A DNA stretch of 64,000 nucleotides, taken from positions 2,232,001 through 2,296,000 of the forward strand of contig JAHEWK010000010.1 in assembly GCA_020740775.1 (NCBI GenBank). The letters run 5' to 3'. Origin of the DNA: Ilyonectria destructans (lineage: Eukaryota > Ascomycota > Sordariomycetes > Hypocreales > Nectriaceae). Below the pieces are notes generated by a model. It did not search any database, was not told the origin of the DNA, and was given only the letters and a program-made list of their open reading frames with translations. Below are positions 11,471 through 23,053 of the stretch, piece by piece. Positions within the stretch are counted from its first letter, which is position 1. The number at the start of each line of letters is the position of its first letter. A program made the translations under genes and the position numbers.

Positions 11471-13078
11471 CTAACATAAATCACACCGACTGTGAATACT
11501 ACCAATTGCGTCTTCGGCTCTCTTCTTGTCAACCATGTTGCGGGACCATGACCAAGAAGGATCCGTTGTGACGGTTGCGGAGTCCCATGCACCAACCAGC
11601 AGCCTCTGATGCATCATGGTATCTACCAATCCACCAATACCCCCACTCATCTGTGACTCGTTTTTAAAGTCTTTCAACTGCGGCCATCGAGGGAACAATT
11701 TGTTCTGTCTCTCTTCATCGTCTTCCGGGCGGGCAAGTTTATGGTTAGGGTCTTGACCAAGCCCAACCTGCTCAAGCGTCCTTGGAGTTCCACAGTGGTC
11801 CGCGATAATCTTCTCTGCCAACTCAACAACTTGGTCGTCTGCGTTGATTTCCCAACTGCCATCGTCGTGGTGTCCCTCACAATCAAGCCCATGTCTACAG
11901 AGTCGCCAGCTCGTTGCAGTGTGTTGGTGAAACACATGAAAAGCGCGCAGGGCAAGATTCCAGAGATAGATGCTGGCACCTGGACATGTGAACTTCAATC
12001 GGCGATTTACCGCGCCAGTCTTTCTTGACTTGCATTCTGCACACACGCCAGTCGTTTCGGGAAAGGGGACGTATGCAGCCGCAATGTCTACTTGGCGAAG
12101 GTAAGGATGGATTTTCGGCGGATCGAGATATCCGAAGATGGACATTAGAATCTCTGGGGGAAACCCAGCTTTGGCAAGTGCTCGTTTCGCAAGACGGTAA
12201 CTCTTGTCAGTGAAGATGGGCGCAGTAATATGGTGAGCGTCCAAAATGAACTGCCTGGAGCGACGAAGAATATCGATGTGGCGCCAAGTCTCATGATCAT
12301 TTTGATCCGCATCAATCGTGTGAAACTCCATCCCGTTGCGAATCGGTCCATCTGGCGCGACTTGCTTGAAGATAAGTTTATCCGGATTGGACATGTTTGG
12401 GCTGAGATCCTGAGGGTCTTTTGGAAGAGGGAGCCAATTCTGCTTTTTGCCATTTTTCGAAAATAGGTAGGATCGACCCTTAATGCCACCAAGAGCCGCG
12501 AGCTCTGCTGGTGTCAGCGCCTGAGCGAGCTCGCTCCTTCGAGCCATTTCTTCCTGCACATTGGGGACTTCGCGTGATTGATGACACAGCAGTGTGTAAT
12601 CTCCAAACACCCAACGGAAATCCTCGCTTTTGTTACTTGCAGCCCACATTCTCCGCAGCGGTTCAAGCAGAGCGTCATCCAAAGCAGTGCTGAGCTCGTA
12701 CAAGGGCACAGTAGTGACACGAGCCTTACTTTTGATGAATTTCCTTTCTAGGGCACCCTCACTTGAGATGGCTTCCGCTAAATAAACAAGCATGCGTGCA
12801 GTGATGAAGTCGCCAGAAGGTAGCTTGGAGAGTGTTGCGATGGGCTCAAGGAAACTGCGGTATGCGTCGAGAATCGTCTTGTTGGGTGTACGAGGATGGC
12901 CGCGATGCTCGCAGATGCGGACAAGCGAGTCGTGCAATTTGCACAATAGACTTTTTGTGGCTGGAGATGCAGTTTCTTCCGTTCGATTGTCGATTTTTGC
13001 AACCAGCTCGTCAATTTCTGCTGTCACAGCCTCGTTTGCTTCAGCAATCTCCTTGAGAAACTTCTTGTGAGATGCCAT
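11471..13078 (-). CDS. Hypothetical protein with internal F-box-like segment
   Basis: A 535-residue protein from the ATG at 13078, which has a GCCATGG context; the frame extends 94 codons further upstream but that part looks non-coding. The first 50 residues are helical and charged (coiled-coil-like, FLKEIAEANEAVTAEIDEL). Around residue 310 is AGFPPEILMSIFGYLDPPKI, matching the LPPEILxxIFxYL core of F-box motifs. It is followed by a Cys pair (CAECKSRKTG) and by further Cys/His residues (CRHGLDCEGHH) that could bind zinc. F-box proteins normally recruit substrates to SCF ubiquitin ligases, but the motif is usually N-terminal, so the role here is tentative. No intron is needed. Confidence 0.6.
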   Translation of the reverse strand: MASHKKFLKEIAEANEAVTAEIDELVAKIDNRTEETASPATKSLLCKLHDSLVRICEHRGHPRTPNKTILDAYRSFLEPIATLSKLPSGDFITARMLVYLAEAISSEGALERKFIKSKARVTTVPLYELSTALDDALLEPLRRMWAASNKSEDFRWVFGDYTLLCHQSREVPNVQEEMARRSELAQALTPAELAALGGIKGRSYLFSKNGKKQNWLPLPKDPQDLSPNMSNPDKLIFKQVAPDGPIRNGMEFHTIDADQNDHETWRHIDILRRSRQFILDAHHITAPIFTDKSYRLAKRALAKAGFPPEILMSIFGYLDPPKIHPYLRQVDIAAAYVPFPETTGVCAECKSRKTGAVNRRLKFTCPGASIYLWNLALRAFHVFHQHTATSWRLCRHGLDCEGHHDDGSWEINADDQVVELAEKIIADHCGTPRTLEQVGLGQDPNHKLARPEDDEERQNKLFPRWPQLKDFKNESQMSGGIGGLVDTMMHQRLLVGAWDSATVTTDPSWSWSRNMVDKKRAEDAIGSIHSRCDLC

Positions 13079-13856
13079 GGCTTCGGCTGTTGCGGCTCGA
13101 GTCTCAATTGACAAAGCGGAATGGTGGTGAGTGAGGAAATGACCTTGATGGTATGAGCAAGTTGTCCTGAATTCGAGGTGGGTTCCCTTTAATACTGTAC
13201 ACCGTGAATATGAACTTGGCAAAATCTCAAGATAGGGGCATGAATGCCTAGAACCATGGATTATCTTTCGTCCGAGACTGGGGCGGTGGAATGACTGTCG
13301 CGTAAATGGCTTAATTAAGAGAGTGCGTTCGGGCATTTCCATTTTCGTCGTTCCCAACATTTACTCCACTAATCAGAGATCAGGAATCCCACTTTAAGTG
13401 ACCTTAGTAAATGAAACCCTACCAGATCGGTTCACGGGTATTCTCTCGATTGATTCGACGAAGAACGAACTTCTTAGTTTCTTAGCATAGAATGTGATTT
13501 AGCAGTCGCAAGAGCCAGCCTAGTTACTAAGGAGCTTAGTCGGGGTGAAGCAGGCCGGGAGGCCCAATGTTAATGAGCGCTTCGACGAGATGAGATTGTC
13601 GTCGACATTACCTCAACGAGATCCAAGAAGGAGGGAGTCCCTACACCTCTCAACAGGCAACTTAGAAAGGCAAGAAGATCAGACAAATTGAATTAATTGT
13701 TTAATTAGTTGCAATAATCGTACCATTTCATTTCCTAAAATGCCCAATTCTTAAAGTTTAAAATAATTATTCGTTTATCGATATGGAAAACTATAGATGT
13801 AACATTTGTAGCCTCACCTCCTCTCCTGGCCTGTTTGAACTCATATGGGAGTGGCC
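13079..13856. other. Intergenic, AT-rich, no gene seen
   Basis: Upstream of the F-box-like gene and downstream of the methyltransferase stop codon. The part 13680-13800 is strongly AT-rich. The frame in 13079-13360 is an upstream extension of the neighbouring gene that I do not believe is translated. Confidence 0.5.
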
Positions 13857-15359
13857 CTATTCCTCCTTTGTGTTCTCCGAGTCTGTCTTACGGGCATAGA
13901 CATAGCGCAGGTTTAGGTATGCATGGTAGCGCTTGTTATTCAAGGCTTTGCGCATGTTCATTAGGCAGACCTGGTATTCGTCCTTGGGCCAACCCATAAT
14001 GTCATGCCACAGAATCAAGGTATAGCCTAACGGACCAGTTAGCATGCGAGTCAGACGTGCAACAATCTGAAGGAGCACAAGGCAACTCAGAACCCTTCTC
14101 CGCAGAAGCTCTTACCTTCAAGATCATTTTCCAGTGTCGACTTAAGAAACTGGCCGGTTTCACTAAGCTTGGGATCCTTAGTCCACCCGCCCACAGGAAC
14201 CTGGTCAATGTCAGATATCGACATCAGTTCAACAGCCGCTTTGAACCATACCTTGAAGTTCACTTGTTCTATGTCAACGAAGCCTGCCGCTTCAGCTGCT
14301 TTCAATTGCAAACCCTCCTTGACGACATGAAAGCTACGGCCCATCCTATTGCCTCCTTCTAGCACCAGCTTGTTCATCATCTGAATTGCTTCATCGCTAT
14401 CGATGGTCCCGTCGTCGCTGTAAAACGAGGGATCAATTTCGCAGGATTGGATGTAGCCACCAGGCTTGCAGGAGCGGAACGCTTCACGGAACAACGCGTT
14501 CCAGTCGGCAATGGCGCCAAAGAGATAGCGCATGTGAACGAAGTCGAAGGTATTCTCTGGCCAAGTCCAAGTCTCTGCTGCATCCTCGAGCTCAAATTTG
14601 ACATTTGGTGGAACCCAGCTCGGCTGAATGGGCGACAAGTCTGTGCCAATGACCTCGGCACTTGGGAACTCGTCGGCAAAATCGCTAACATCTTGTAAGC
14701 GAAGTCCTCCTACCGTCCGGGCTTTGGTCATACATTGCCCAGATACCAGTTCCTGTGCCTACATCCAGGACTTTCTGGAGGAAATTAGCCGGGGAATTTG
14801 CGCCCTAATTCAGGGCTGCGTGCTTGCCTTAATATCTGGCTTCAAAGGCGCCAGGAAGAGTTTTCCATTGAGAAGTAGTGTAAGGTAGTGATGGCTACTC
14901 AGATATCAGGGGTCTGCCTAGCTGCAGGTGGATGTAGCCATACGTGATGTCGACAGATTCACTCTGCTGTTCATCGTTCGGTGCAAAGTATTGCGTAGCG
15001 AACTTTTCGCTGTGGTAGGTGCGCCCTTGAACTTCCCGGTACTGGAGAATGCTTGAGCTAATTGATGCCGTTGAGCTCGCACTGTCAGATCATGTCAGTA
15101 TTAACACCTGGATACCGTGATACAAGCTACTTGCGCGTCACTGCCAAGCGCAGAGTCATCGTCTGCATCAGCTTCGCCCTCCTGAAATTAGGAAGTAATC
15201 CTGCTTAGCAACACAACCCTAATTGCCACAGAATCTCTGGATAATAATCACCTGCAAAGCGATGGGATCCAATCTTGTCTCGGTGGAGATGGGGGCAGGT
15301 TCCAATCCCTGGGTGTCACCTCCCGTGAAATTCGCCGGTGGAGTAGACGCAGCTCCCAT
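13857..15359 (-). CDS. LaeA-like SAM-dependent methyltransferase
   Basis: Seven exons: 15252-15359, 15135-15181, 14944-15081, 14828-14894, 14734-14774, 14116-14684 and 13857-14026, giving about 379 residues. The SAM-binding motif KVLDVGTGTGIWAI is assembled from two exons, followed by the family hallmark GTDLSPIQPSWVPPN, FDFVHMRYL, and a C-terminal block rich in aromatic residues. This is the TAM/LaeA-like class found in fungal secondary metabolism and development. Two introns, 15082-15134 and 14775-14827, both 53 nt, have no usable GT donor and fit only as GC-AG introns (GCAAGT and GCAAGC donors). Reading through either meets a stop or breaks the conserved frame. Likely a nuclear or cytosolic methyltransferase; target unknown. 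Confidence 0.85.
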
Positions 15360-16480
15360 TTTCGGAATTTGGATTATGTGAGTGAATGATGGTGGTAATG
15401 AGTGATCAAAGATGGATGGGACAGAGAGGCAGAAAGACATCGCACCTTACTTGAGGAGCGGTAGTGTTCATCACACCACTGTGGGGATTCAAACGAGCGG
15501 GCACGTATTAAATTCGACCTGCCACGCTGGCCCTGCCGATCTCAAAATGAGAAGACGACGGGTTGTACGTGTTGGTTCCATCCAGCATTCCAATTACTGT
15601 ACTTCCCTCCTGCAGCCGGGGGACGTTTCCATATTCCGATTGGTTTATATCCCTGCTGCATGGAATGTCACCAAGTTCCCGGGTAATTCAGAAAGCCCGC
15701 CGATTCCGATCGATTAACTCGATGAACATAGGAAGGAAGTCAGTGAAAAGGCTTACTAGATATATATGGTTGAATATAGACTCAGAAGCAAGCAACTAGA
15801 AGTTAAAGTTTGAGAACCGCCGTCGAGAGTAGGGAGCCACCCAGTAAAACGATGCTGTTGGTTCGGTTTGTCAATGGGTATTTACAAGGATATGAAGCGC
15901 TTATGTGTGTGATTCTTTGAGTCACCCCTGAAGCTGCAAGGGTTTGTGGCTATATCAGGCAAACAGACCGAGCATCCTGGCCGTGTGCTCCCAAGGTCGC
16001 AACGTGCGGGCCGGTTCAACTAATAAGTATTCGAGATTCTTGATCGGTAACTTGTTATCAGGAACGACACAAGTCTAATATGTGCTTCCTTCACATGTGA
16101 TGCCGTGGTTCGGTTCCAACTCATTTCACCACGTTTACAATCACCGACTATAATTAATAGTTGAACAAGTCTCACTAACATGTGCTAGGGCCTAAGGGCC
16201 TGGCCTTGCGATTATTCTTTTTTTCGAGCTTTCCAACTAATTATTTAACCCTATGTGAGTGACTGCTGATGAATCGCCTTTTTAGATTATCCAAAGAAGA
16301 TAAGATATTGAGCAAATAGCCTGATTCGTAACCCAAGGATTTACGCCCTTCCCCATCGCTACTCGCGTCCCACGTTAGATAACAGGGAGGACAAAACAAC
16401 CCCCCAATATGCCCGAGTACTGACGATTCGAGTAATTGAGTTCAAATTCTGGGATGAGCCGCCTAGAAATGGTTGCTTCA
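15360..16480. other. Intergenic, no gene seen
   Basis: Promoter side of the methyltransferase gene and 3' side of the epoxide hydrolase gene. No conserved frame is supported; short open frames between 15412 and 15799 have no recognisable content. Confidence 0.5.
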
Positions 16481-17966
16481 CTAATGCCAATAGTTCCCAA
16501 TGTCTCGGATATCGGAAATAAGAGCCGGTGGATTATCGACACCTGAGAAGTGCCCGCCAAAATCATGATCTATGGTAAAAAGAATATTAGTCCATCTCTG
16601 CTTTTATTTCTCCACACAGTTCTCTCAGGGCTCTGGGAATTAATACGAGAGAAATGCGGTAAAGTGACTTACCTTGCCAACGGACCAGGTTTCCCACCTT
16701 TTCCACTACAGCTCGCGGAAAAAATGCGTTGTTGTACTTGAAATTGCTATAAAGCATTGGGGCATCTGTAGGCGCTTTGGTGTATTCTGGTCTAAACCCA
16801 TTGGGGTTTGAAGAATAGATAAAAACAGATGAAAGAAATGACTCGGTGAGGAAGTAAAGCGACGTGAATCGTAGTATCTCTTTGTGAGTGAGTACAGACG
16901 GCGCTGTTCCCGCCCGTGGATCGGACCCTGTAGGAGCATTAGGATTGTCCCTGTTTATACTACTTCTGGAGTCTTGGGGGTGATGGAACCTACAGTCGAT
17001 AATCTGCTGAGCCATCCACGCCAGCTGACCGATCGGGTTATCCTGCAATGCCAGTCCGATCGTGGTGGGCTATTGTTTTGGTTTGAGACTGTTAGTCACC
17101 GGAGTTGTAACATTTTTCTTGGTGTCCATTACCTTCGTGGCCTGGATGAAGAAGTAGGAATTTCCAGTCGTATTCCATCCTACAAAACGATCCTCCTGGA
17201 ATTGCTCCTCTGGAGTGAGAGTAATGGCATTGGCTGCGAGCTGATCAGGCAGCATGGGGAAGAAAGGGATCATAGAAAAGTGTGCTGCACGAGTGGCTGC
17301 AGTATACTGCTCGTACAGGGCGTAGCCGATCACACAGCCCCAATCGGTACCGTGGACAGAAAAGGTCTCATAGCCCAATACATCGGTCATAAGTGCATGG
17401 AAAATGCGAGCCGTGTCCGCAGTGGTCCAACTTGGCGGTGGCGCCTGGGAGAAGGCGTATCCAGGGAGCGAGGGGATGATGATGTCGAATGAGACGTCTC
17501 TGCCGGTGGATGTTTTCGCTGCCTGTGTCAGAGGCTTAACCACAGGCAGAAACTCCAAGAATGAGCCTGGCCAGCCGTGCAAGAGCAAAAGCGGGATCGC
17601 GTCCGGTTCGCCAGAACGTTCATGGATGAAGTGAATCTTCAAACCCTCAATGGTTGTGGTGAAATGATTGTAGCTTATCTTTGGTGTGAGCAGCGGTGTA
17701 CATCATTGGAAAGCTATGTCATTCGGTACTTACCTGTTCATCTCTTCTTCCTCCGCTTTCCAGTCAAAATCATCAATCCATTCCCTCTGCAGCTGCTTCA
17801 GAACGTCCAGGTCGATGCCGGCCGAGGCTCCAAGATGGGAATACACGGACTTTTCAGGCAACTTGGTGTTCTTCACCAGATCGAGCATTCTCGGCACATT
17901 CTTGAATAAGTCGACCTTGAAACGCTCGATGAGGCCAGGGCCCGCGACAGTATTGGTGAGACTCAT
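16481..17966 (-). CDS. Epoxide hydrolase (EHN domain, alpha/beta hydrolase)
   Basis: Four exons: 17734-17966, 17133-17673, 16673-17069 and 16481-16569, about 419 residues. The N-terminal EHN domain contains VDLFKNVPRMLDLVKNT and REWIDDFDWK. The alpha/beta-hydrolase core has the oxyanion motif LLLHGWPGSFLEF, the nucleophile in HGTDWGCVIG (Asp), and the catalytic His in DHDFGGHF, encoded by the short last exon. The family opens epoxides to vicinal diols through an Asp-ester intermediate, in xenobiotic or metabolite detoxification. All three junctions restore conserved sequence, for example QATK to PTTIGLALQDNPIGQLAW. Length is normal for microsomal-type epoxide hydrolases. A 44-bp tandem duplication lies just upstream of the start. 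Confidence 0.9.
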
Positions 17967-18611
17967 GTTGGGGAGAGGGTGAGGCTGCGGACACTTCTGC
18001 CTGAAGGGATGGATGAGTTTCGGATTTGAAAGTCGGACTTCTGCCTGAAGGGATGGATGAGTTTCAAATTTTGAAGGTCGGATCGACTTGTATTTATATC
18101 TAGGTACACTGCCTAGAGGGAGGGCTGAGATGTATGGGACCGCATTGAATTCTGGGGGTGGGAGTCACTCGTATTTCGTATGATCTTTGGAGTGCCCTCG
18201 CTCAACACAATGAGAGTTGTGCCCCACTCTGTATCTGCTAGTGTATGGGATTTTATCCACTTGGATGGCCAACAGTTTTACGTCAGGGCACTCAGTGAGA
18301 TGGACCCTGGCATAATCCTTTGAATGTAGTAAGACGACACCCAGGTTACGAGCAGGGGTCGAGCCAACCAACCAGAGTAAAGCAAATCAAAGGTACATTC
18401 AGTTTTACATGGCGAGAGAAGTCCCAACAATTTCCGGTTTGGTCTTCGGCCTCTACAGCCAAAGACTGCAGCACTGCTGAATATAGTGGCCGAGAATCAA
18501 ACTTAAGATTCATATCTTGGCTGACAGATCAAGTCGATTGACATATGTACAAATATGCCAATCGTACTAGTCTCTACTGCAACGTCGATAGAAAGATAGA
18601 TTCATCAAACT
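17967..18611. other. Intergenic, contains a tandem duplication
   Basis: Upstream region of the epoxide hydrolase gene and 3' side of the beta-glucosidase gene. Apart from the tandem repeat listed separately, I see no gene or RNA. Confidence 0.5.
17993..18081. repeat. Two-copy tandem repeat, 44/45 bp
   Basis: Two adjacent units, 17993-18036 and 18037-18081, share ACTTCTGCCTGAAGGGATGG and the following GATGAGTTTC, then differ by a few bases before ending in GTCGG. The copies sit 27-115 bases upstream of the epoxide hydrolase ATG, in its 5' untranslated region or promoter. Confidence 0.85.
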
Positions 18612-21464
18612 CTAAGACACAGGCCCATCGGTGCCATAATCGCAACTCAAGTCGAGTGCATAACAGACAACTGGCAAATCATCGCTTGCAGATCCCAACC
18701 AAACCTTGTAGTCTCCACCTGGGTCTGGCACAACCCAATCCTGAGCACTCACATCCCAGATGCTCAAGTCTTTCCTTGTCAACGTCACCTCCACTCTCTC
18801 ACTCTTTCCAGGTGCTAGCTCGGCCGTCTTCTCAAAATCTCGCAACTGGATAACGGGTGTGTCATACGCAATATCCCCCGGATACTGGACATATGCTTGA
18901 ACTGATGCCTTGCCGGAATATTTACTGCCGGTGTTGGTCACAAGCACAGAAACGGTGTAAGCTTCATCCCAGAGCGCCGGATTGCCACCTTGCGCACCGC
19001 CCGCGGGAGGAGGATTAATCCTCTGCGTGGTGGTGTAGCCGTCTGGATATGGGTACTTTGAAGTCGTGGCCTTGGCAGCAGCATCCTTCGCGTCCGACTC
19101 AGAAAGCCAAGAGTACAGGTAGCGCCAAATAGTTGAGAAGCTCTGTGGTTTGACTGCCTCGCTGTAGGCTGGAATCGCCTCGGAATAGTCCAAGACTTGA
19201 CCTTTCGCCGGTCGCGTGGGAGGATATTTGCTCAGCGTTGTAATCTTCTTGATGGTAGCGTTCGTGTATGAGAATGTCGTGTAGCTAAGCCCATGACCAA
19301 ATGCATACCGAGGTTTGATCTGTTCTTTGTTGAGCCAGCGATAGTCAATGTACATCCTCTCGGAGTAAACGTCCTGAGGAGGATCGATGAAGGCAGAGTC
19401 AATCAGATCGGTGACGCTGTCCGGCATGTCATCCTCGGCATATGTGATGCTGTACGGCAAATGTCCACAAGGAGACACAGTGCCAAATAACACATTCGTA
19501 AGAGATTCTCCGGCTTCTTGGCCAGGCAGATGGGCAATGAGCACTGACTTGACCGACGCGAGACTGATCCATTCTTCAAGTACAAGAGGGCCGACAGTGT
19601 GGGCGATAACAACAACGTTGCTGTACTTGGCTGCCGCAGCCTTGACAAGAGCGTCCCCGTCGTGCCATGCATTCAGCCGCGAGGCATCTCTGTCGCCGTG
19701 GTTATTCTCAACGGTGTACTGGTTCTCTCCAGCATCAGAAGTAATGAAGACAATAGCGACATCATTGCTGGAAGGGCTTGGAACAGTGGGAAACTTGTCA
19801 GTGTTGTAAAACGTGACGTTTTGAGCTTTCTCTTTGATGGAAGTGATTGGGTCGTCCAGATACATGTAATCGACTGTACCGGACCCCCAGCCTTGGCCAA
19901 GAGTGCCTTTGTTGCAGTTTCGATCGGTGCAAGCATTGGCACCATCTGAATTCGTCTGAGCTCCGGTACCAAAGACCTTCAATGGGCGACTTGTGGAAAG
20001 TGGTAGCAAGCTTCCATCATTCTTGAGCATGGTAATGGCCTCTTGTGCGATCTGTCTTGCAATCTTGTCGTGGTCTGCCTGAACCTGGACAAATTTGTTG
20101 ACGACTCCCTCGGGAGATGATGGCCAAGCTGCTGGATAAAGCGCGCCTCTGGCATCTTTCGTGTTCGTGTCGAAGTTGACTTCTGGGTAGCCTTCATCTT
20201 GGCCGAAATGATACCAGGTGGCCACAATGCGAGTCGCCATGTCGTTGAGCCTCTCCATTGGGACAGAGCCATTCAACGTAGCCCGAGTCAATTCATACAT
20301 CCAGAGTGAATTGCCGAAAAGAGGAATCAGTGTATCTCCAGGCATGCTCATGTCCATACCCGAAATCGCCGACTGGACCCCTGTGATCTGCGAGAGCCAG
20401 TCGGTCATTACAAAGCCCTGGAAACCGAGCTCATCCTTCAAGAGGTGGCTGATGAGGTATGAATGCTCGCTGCATATAGTACCGTTGACCTAGATCAATC
20501 TCATAAGCTATGCTTTGTGATTGTGCTCGGGCTAAAGCAACTTACTCGGTTGTACGCAGTCATGGCAGCGCCGACACCCGCTCGAACGGCCTCAGCAAAT
20601 GGCCATAGATAAAGCTCATGCAGTGTTCGATCATCTGCAACTTAGTTCAGTACCACAAACCAGAAGCTAAAGAGAAGAATCTTACCAATATTCGCAGAGT
20701 ACGCCGGTGAGAAGAGGTCTGTGGTTTGCCGACGGTACATCTCTTGCTCGTTCCCTATCAGGTGCTTGATAGTCGCGATGACTCCCTGCTCTTGAAGTCC
20801 TTTGATGGTTTCTCGAGCTCCAACGCCTTGCAGCACAGGATCTGCTCCGAAGCCTTCCCAGTTACGACCGCCCTTGGGTTTCCGGCCAATTGGACCTACC
20901 GCTGGGCCGAGCCAAACGTTGACACCCTTGCCGCGCGCTTCTTTACCGATCGCGACGCCACGTTCGTACATTAGTGTCTTGTCAAATGTGGCGCCGACAG
21001 TGATTCCGTCCGGAAAGACGGTGACGTTGTCGGTCAGCCGAACGCCGTTGGCGGCATCGTTGAGGCAGAGCTGGGGAAACCCAACCCGCTCAGCAGAACC
21101 ACTATTTCCGTTGCAGTGTCTTGCTTATTGTCAGCTTAACGCTTAGGACAGAAGCCCTTACACGTACCCTGAGCCAAGTCAGCAAAATACCCTCGCTCTG
21201 TTTGAGATGATGCATACCCATGAAAAGCCCAGTTCCGGCAGTGATGTTGGTTTTCTCAGCAAGAGTCATCGAGTCGACAAGTTTCTTGGCTTTCTCGTAG
21301 CTGCTTGCCCACTCGCTAACCCAACCTCCGTAGGGTGCGGGATAATAGGGCAAAGCATTGTATCCTGGTGTGGTTGCTCTTTTCGCATTGGGAGCTGCGA
21401 AGCCGAATGCTAGGAAATGGAGCAACACCCAGGTAGTTTTGTTAAATGCCATGTCACTTCTCAT
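18612..21464 (-). CDS. Secreted GH3 beta-glucosidase
   Basis: Five exons: 21218-21464, a 7-nt exon 21162-21168, 20686-21119, 20546-20634 and 18612-20489, about 884 residues. An N-terminal signal peptide ([16 protein letters not shown]) precedes the GH3 barrel: [20 protein letters not shown], the KH and E residues in [10 protein letters not shown], and the nucleophile Asp in [11 protein letters not shown]. The C-terminal GH3 sandwich ([16 protein letters not shown]) and fibronectin-III-like domain ([12 protein letters not shown]) follow. It should cleave terminal beta-D-glucosyl residues outside the cell. The junction around the 7-nt exon is uncertain: the alternative is a single intron ending at AATAAG, which changes about three residues. 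All other junctions restore conserved sequence. Confidence 0.88.
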
Positions 21465-23048
21465 TGCTACCTTTTTGGTACGTAAATACTGAGATTGGTG
21501 ATGCGTAGAACAGAACTTGGGGGGAAAGCTACGAAAGGTGCAGCCATAGTTAAGTAAATTGGCTGCAATTATACATTGAACATCACAATATAACAATCCA
21601 CGATAGTGATATCCAAGCTTCGCACATCAGTAGCCAATTGGGAAGTCACTCCGATTGGGGTGGATGAGGTCATGTGGTGGTCGGCAATGATCAGCATGAC
21701 TTTTTTTCGGGTGTATCGACCAAAAGTGGCTTGTCACCCGATGCATGAAATCAAGTTTATCGCACAAATGGCCGAGGTAATGACCGCTTAGTCCAAAGCA
21801 TATTATTTCGCGACATCACGGGTTTTGAGAAATAAAATGCTGACAGTGGGAATAAGGAAGGCTGCGGAGGCGGGATTCAATCAAATCTAATATGTCAATA
21901 GACTATTCCTTCGTTCAGGTCTTGATGCTAGCAAGTCGCAGTGTGCAATGCATACTTTGTTCTTGTATGTGGGTGCCGCGTGTGTGTGTGTGTGTGATGT
22001 GGTATGCAGCATGTGAATATTCGGTATATGTGATTATACTTGGTCTCCAATAACGGCTTTTACTGGCGCGCGATTCTAACCGAGATACTACGAGGAGTTT
22101 AGCTTCCACGTTGTTTAGCGGCGATGTTACCAATACGGTGAACCTAAGCTCTAGATTCCGCAATTGTCCAACCGATCTTCCAGAGTCGGCTCTCAAGTCA
22201 CAATTAAGTGGGTACATCTATGTGTGACTCTCTAAATTCAATCCGGTGACACATATTTGTACCCTTTGGGGAAGATATTTCCCTCCGAAGTTGGCTCTAT
22301 CTGGGTTAGGGCAGTTCTGACGTTGTGTTAAGCTGCGGAGATAGCTGCATATCAGCTATTTCATATCATTCTCAAGCCATTGGCGTAGATTACTAGAAAG
22401 GCCTAGGGAGCTTCCCCATATGGCACAACGTGCAGAATTCCGTCCCCTCTTAGTCCTAGCCAGAGGGCCACCTTCCAGAAGGTTGCGGATTCTATCTCTG
22501 GTTGGGGATCATCGGTAGCTATTGTGTTTCTCATCCAACGCTGGTGTTTCCCCTCGTGCGTGGATTAGGTTTTGGTTGAGAGGTGAAATCACAAGGCAGG
22601 TGGATGATTTGAGTAGAAATTCTGTATGAACGGCTGCACAACGTGCGGAATGCCTATCAAGCAGTAGCCTCAACCTTCCTCTTCTTGAACGATGGCCGTG
22701 AATGAACAGGGCAGGGGTCAAGGAAAATGTCAATTGAGGCATGGAAGAATGTCACATTTGAGGGATGACCTTATCGATTGCAATAATGGGAGGTTGATTA
22801 GTTCCGCGACTCCTTCGCTCGTACTGGGAGAACAACCCATGGGTCCACTTGCGGTGTGCCAGCGAAGTTCTTAGAGCTGCTTTATGAATGCATCCTGTGC
22901 AATCGCAATCTGGCGCTTGCGGCACACATATTCCACTTCTATCCAGATGCACTTGCAGACCTCAAAGCTGCCGCATTGCTCTGTATTTTGTTGGTTTGTG
23001 CGTTTTAATTGGCAAACCCCAAATTTGGCTCGAAGAGTCACTAGGACC
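21465..23048. other. Intergenic, short GT microsatellite
   Basis: Upstream region of the beta-glucosidase gene up to the retrotransposon target site. A (GT)7 run lies at 21981-21995. A weak protein-like frame without an obvious start covers about 22850-23010, close to the insertion site, but I recognise no family in it. Confidence 0.5.
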
Positions 23049-23053
23049 TTTAC
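23049..23053. repeat. Target-site duplication TTTAC (left copy)
   Basis: The five bases directly before the 5' LTR are TTTAC and match exactly the five bases directly after the 3' LTR (29248-29252). This is the expected integrase footprint for a Copia element and fixes both element ends. Confidence 0.95.

Noticed and set aside
16375..16566. Minus-strand frame at the end of the epoxide hydrolase gene
   Set aside because: A shadow: the last real exon (16481-16569) encodes DHDFGGHF in a different phase and completes the hydrolase.
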